From contig CAJUKK010000006.1 of assembly GCA_910586985.1 (NCBI GenBank), positions 62,001 through 126,000 on the forward strand: 64,000 bases of DNA. The letters are read 5' to 3'. The notes below the pieces were generated by a model. The model was given only the letters and a program-made list of their open reading frames with translations. It was not told the DNA's origin and did not search any database. This document shows, piece by piece, positions 61,125 to 64,000 of this stretch (position 1 is its first letter; each line of letters opens with the position of its first letter). The stretch comes from an uncultured Christensenellaceae bacterium (GTDB lineage: Bacteria > Bacillota > Clostridia > Christensenellales > Borkfalkiaceae). A program made the translations under genes and the position numbers.

Positions 61125-62039
61125 TTATAATTCGCGTTCCTCTTCGCTCAGCGAAAAAGGATTGCGGAATTTCTTTGATTTTTCCATCTTGGGCGAGCAC
61201 GTATGCGAGACGAGCACGCGATGCTTTCCCCGATATCTGCTCTTTGCCCACGACGCTAGCTCCTCCGTTTCGAACACGGCAAACACGCCGCTGCCCGATC
61301 CCGTCATGCACGCGCCCCACGGCGAAAAACTCTCGGCCTCGGCGAGCGCTTCCTCCACGTCCGATAAGAGTACGCGCGCCGCAGGATACAGATCGTTTTT
61401 GAGCGACGCGCAAAACGCCTGTAAATCGCCCTTTTGTAAAAGCGACAGCGAAAGCGCGCTATCCGCGCCGTCACCTTTCAACGTATCGGACAAGCGGTAA
61501 CACGCCGCAGTCGAAACCCCCTCTTTGGGCAAGACGAGCAGCAGCGCAAGTCTGGGAAATTCGCCGAGAAACCGCACCTCTTCGCCCCGTCCCGCCATAC
61601 GGGCAAATCCGCCCGTGAGCATATAACCCGTATCGCTGCCCAGCTCGTCCGCAAGCGATTTCAGCGCGCCGGAATCGGCAATTCCGTAAAGTTTGGCAAG
61701 CGCATTGAGCACGCCTGCCGCATCTGCCGAAGACCCGCCGAGTCCCGCCCCTACGGGAATATTTTTATAAATCGTAATATCCGCGCCGGAAGTGCCGAAC
61801 GCTTGAACGAATTTTTCCCCTGCGCGTTGCGCGTTGTTCTCCTCGGGAGAAATGCTCTCGCTTCCCATGCCGTGCATAAACACGCGCACAAGTTTATCCT
61901 TGCGTTTTTTTACGACGATACGGTCGAAAAGATCAATCGTACAGACAAGAGAATCGAGCGTATGATATTCCCCCCGCCGCCCTGTAAGCGCAAGCGTTAA
62001 ATTGATTTTAGCATACGCATTCAACCGTACCGTATTCAT
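61125..62039 (-). CDS. ispE: 4-diphosphocytidyl-2-C-methylerythritol kinase
   Basis: IspE phosphorylates CDP-ME in the MEP isoprenoid pathway. The 304 residues have the GHMP-kinase marks: NAYAKINLTL at 6-15 with the substrate lysine, PVGAGLGGSSADAAG near 95-109 (ATP loop) and MTGSGSGVFAVF near 243-254. The ATG at 62039 is used because an upstream in-frame ATG at 62048 overlaps the -10 box. No Shine-Dalgarno site; the mRNA should be leaderless. The TPR-like gene follows in the same direction. Confidence 0.95.
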   Translation of the reverse strand: MNTVRLNAYAKINLTLALTGRRGEYHTLDSLVCTIDLFDRIVVKKRKDKLVRVFMHGMGSESISPEENNAQRAGEKFVQAFGTSGADITIYKNIPVGAGLGGSSADAAGVLNALAKLYGIADSGALKSLADELGSDTGYMLTGGFARMAGRGEEVRFLGEFPRLALLLVLPKEGVSTAACYRLSDTLKGDGADSALSLSLLQKGDLQAFCASLKNDLYPAARVLLSDVEEALAEAESFSPWGACMTGSGSGVFAVFETEELASWAKSRYRGKHRVLVSHTCSPKMEKSKKFRNPFSLSEEEREL

Positions 62040-62046
62040 ATTCCCC

Positions 62047-62075
62047 ATTGTAACATAAATATCCTAAGAATGCAA
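62047..62075 (-). promoter_or_regulatory. Promoter of ispE, leaderless
   Basis: The minus strand reads TTGCAT, 17-base spacer, TACAAT. Seven bases separate the -10 box from the ATG. Confidence 0.7.
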
Positions 62076-62157
62076 CATATTCTCGATTACGCGCGGATAA
62101 AACTCGCGCCGCCCAATAAATTTCCTCAAAAAGTTTTCACGAATTTTTCACAATGAC

Positions 62158-62187
62158 TTGACCTCGTATTGTTAAGTATGATATAAT
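62158..62187 (+). promoter_or_regulatory. Promoter of zinc-ribbon membrane protein gene
   Basis: TTGACC, 18-base spacer, TATAAT, 31 bases before the ATG. Confidence 0.7.
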
Positions 62188-62218
62188 AAAAAATAAAAAT
62201 TATACGGAGGACTCCATC

Positions 62219-64000
62219 ATGTATCATTGTTCCCAATGCGGCACGGATTTCGAAGGAAATTTCTGTCCCAATTGCGGCACGAAGCGGCAGGAAATCACGG
62301 CATGCCCTGCTTGCGGAGCGCAGGTGAAAACGGGTGCGAAGTTCTGCGGTGAATGCGGCGCAAGACTCGCCGCAGGGCAGCAATTAACGCCCCCCCCCCA
62401 GAACAACTTAACCGCTGATCCCGCGCAATCTGCCGCACAAAACGCCGTTCGGCAAGAAGTTGCGGCGGCACAGGCAACGCCTGTTGCAAGCGCGCAGGTA
62501 TCCACTCGCGCGGCGAATCCCGCACAAGGCGGAATCGCAAAACTTTACGGTTATTTGTTCTACCTTCCCTGTATTCTCTTTTCGGTACTTTCCGTACTGC
62601 TCTTCCTCTTCTTCCTCGGCGACTACGGTTCCGTCTCTTTTTTGGGCGAGACCATGGGCACGGGAAGTCTTTACAATCTCCTCAGCGAGAGCGACACTCT
62701 TGAAATGTCCGGCTACGGCGGCACTGTTTATACTCTGCTCGCGCTTGCGGTTCTCTCGATTATATTCTCCATTGTATTTCTCACACTTACGCTCAACAAG
62801 GCAAACCGTTCCAAAACGGTAACGCTCGGCGGAAAACCTCTGTACCGTGCTACGGTGCTGGCGCACGTTTCGTTCGTTCTTTATTTTATTCTCTTTATCG
62901 TCGGTTGCGTCGGAGCGGGTCAGGTCGGCGGAGACGAACTCGACGCGGGCGCGCCGCTCGTATGCACGATCGTATTTTCCGTCATCTTCGGACTGCTCGC
63001 AGGCGGTTCGATCGTTGCAAGATGGATTCTCGGCAAAAAGATGCCCGAACTTGCGGAAAATGAAAAAGCGGCTATGCAAGCGCAGACAGACGCCGCGCTG
63101 CAAAAGCGCAATGGGACACAGACGGCAAACAAAACCGCGGCAGGCGTAGCGGTTTCGTCAGACGCGCTTTCCGATGCGCAGACTTTGAACACGATCAAAG
63201 ACATCAAACGCCTCGTACGCCGCAGAAGACTCTCGTCTCTGTTCGGCTTTTCCATTCTTTGCCCGCTCGTCGGCATTATCGGAATGTTTGCAACGCTCGG
63301 CAGAAAAATATGGGATTGGAATCCTGCGCAGATCGAGCACGAACATAAGACGCTTGTCGGGCGCATTGTGCTCAACAGCATATTCGCAATATTCAGCATC
63401 GGCTACGGAATATTCTTTCTCGTATTTATGCTGCCGATGATCACGGATGGCGGACACTTGCCGATCTGGGTAAGCAACATATTCCAAAGCATGAGCGCAC
63501 TCTTTTTCCTCATCGGATTCCTTCACTTCTGCGGAATTATTTTAGCGGCGTGCGCATTCTCGCCGCTCAGACGCCTCGGCGTTGCGTTCTATGGTAAGGA
63601 ACAGCCGAGCTGCCTCATCGATCAGCCGATCCTCTCCATGAAGGATCTTAAAGAGAACGAACTCCAATCAACGGCGGTCAAAAAGAAGTTTATCGACGGT
63701 ATACTCATTTCCGTCGTCTGTCTCGTTATGGCGGCGATCATCGGCATCGGCAGCTTTATCGGTTCTCTGTTCCTGGGTAACAGTTTCCCCGTAAAAGCGG
63801 CGAAAAGCCTTCAGCTCGGCGACTATCGCTCGTACGTTCTCGAATCGATGGGCGACCCCGACGAGCCGGCGAAAGAGGAAGATTACGATAAAGCTTCGTC
63901 TTTCCACTATTACAGCGGCGAAATCAAAGGGCTCATGCAAGACATGGAAAACCTTGAAAAAGAGCTGGAAAAAGCAATGGAATCTCTTTTGAAAGGCGAA
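62219..64000 (+). CDS. Zinc-ribbon multi-pass membrane protein (3' end cut off)
   Basis: 594 codons are visible and the frame is open at the window edge. Two zinc ribbons lie at the N-terminus: C4/C7/C16/C19 and C29/C32/C43/C46. A Pro/Gln/Ala-rich linker (47-105) follows, then about eight membrane segments in three groups (about 113-140, 180-260, 340-455 and 493-520). The last visible part is a soluble charged stretch. Zinc-ribbon plus multi-helix proteins are common in Clostridia but this one has no assigned role. ACGGAGG precedes the ATG. A run of ten C encodes three Pro at 58-60. Confidence 0.82.
   Translation, partial: MYHCSQCGTDFEGNFCPNCGTKRQEITACPACGAQVKTGAKFCGECGARLAAGQQLTPPPQNNLTADPAQSAAQNAVRQEVAAAQATPVASAQVSTRAANPAQGGIAKLYGYLFYLPCILFSVLSVLLFLFFLGDYGSVSFLGETMGTGSLYNLLSESDTLEMSGYGGTVYTLLALAVLSIIFSIVFLTLTLNKANRSKTVTLGGKPLYRATVLAHVSFVLYFILFIVGCVGAGQVGGDELDAGAPLVCTIVFSVIFGLLAGGSIVARWILGKKMPELAENEKAAMQAQTDAALQKRNGTQTANKTAAGVAVSSDALSDAQTLNTIKDIKRLVRRRRLSSLFGFSILCPLVGIIGMFATLGRKIWDWNPAQIEHEHKTLVGRIVLNSIFAIFSIGYGIFFLVFMLPMITDGGHLPIWVSNIFQSMSALFFLIGFLHFCGIILAACAFSPLRRLGVAFYGKEQPSCLIDQPILSMKDLKENELQSTAVKKKFIDGILISVVCLVMAAIIGIGSFIGSLFLGNSFPVKAAKSLQLGDYRSYVLESMGDPDEPAKEEDYDKASSFHYYSGEIKGLMQDMENLEKELEKAMESLLKGE
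62390..62399 (+). repeat. C10 homopolymer in coding sequence
   Basis: Ten consecutive C fall in the linker between the zinc ribbons and the membrane part. Gain or loss of one base would truncate the protein soon after the ribbons. Confidence 0.85.

Overview
The window reads as chromosome of a spore-forming, Gram-positive member of the Clostridia (Bacillota). Spore genes are present (spoIVFA/spoIVFB, sleB/ypeB). PurF has the [4Fe-4S] type of C-terminus, L27 carries the Firmicutes-type N-terminal extension, and most genes have AGGAGG-type Shine-Dalgarno sites behind TTGACA-17-TATAAT promoters. The short class II aldolase and separate LeuC/LeuD fit the same picture. The species cannot be named from sequence alone; an uncultured gut-type lineage is a guess. 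Nearly everything is vertical, housekeeping-type DNA. There is no IS element, prophage or CRISPR array.

Region by region. 1-5.3 kb (minus): a truncated unknown gene, then yraN, rnhB, rbgA, trmD, rimM and tmk as one translation/RNA-processing run, followed upstream by a DegV protein. 5.3-19.9 kb (minus): one long purine operon from a strong promoter at 19885-19913, in the order purE-purC-purF-purM-purN-purO-like-AICARFT-purD-purL-fhs-mutY. It holds every step from PRPP to IMP except purB; AICAR formylation and IMP cyclisation are on two separate proteins instead of the usual PurH fusion, and fhs supplies the formyl donor. 20.1-27.9 kb: a 1004-residue repeat lipoprotein, an SDR enzyme, a ZIP metal transporter, a small membrane protein, fructose-bisphosphate aldolase, and an AT-rich patch with one orphan membrane protein and a decayed HTH regulator. 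27.9-30.0 kb: KtrA/KtrB-like K+ uptake. 30.2-34.5 kb (plus): leuC-leuD-(unknown membrane protein)-leuB and a PLP-homeostasis protein.

34.7-47.2 kb is the cell-surface part: three lipoproteins sharing a Cna-B-like N-terminal domain (one also carries a thioredoxin domain with WCGPC), then sleB-ypeB (cortex lysis at germination, YpeB with an unusual ~235-residue basic extension), and a membrane-anchored transglutaminase-fold protein. 47.3-47.6 kb has three tRNAs (fMet, Met, Glu). 47.7-51.6 kb: tilS, hpt, an SdpI-like protein, an amidase-fold protein and a DeoR regulator. 51.6-57.1 kb keeps the Firmicutes block spoIVFA-spoIVFB-rng-rplU-rpmA, but with an AraC regulator and an unknown gene inserted and prp missing. 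57.3-64 kb: cysteine desulfurase, tcdA, a kinase-fold phosphotransferase, a TPR-like membrane protein, ispE, and a truncated zinc-ribbon membrane protein with a ten-C tract.

The signals most worth following are: (i) four first genes (tmk, tilS, tcdA, ispE) whose promoter -10 boxes lie so close to the ATG that their mRNAs should be leaderless or nearly so, among genes with strong Shine-Dalgarno sites; (ii) the surface lipoprotein trio; (iii) a 300-base structured, non-coding interruption inside the purine operon; (iv) spoIVFB, whose conserved N-terminus has no standard start codon; (v) the YpeB extension.
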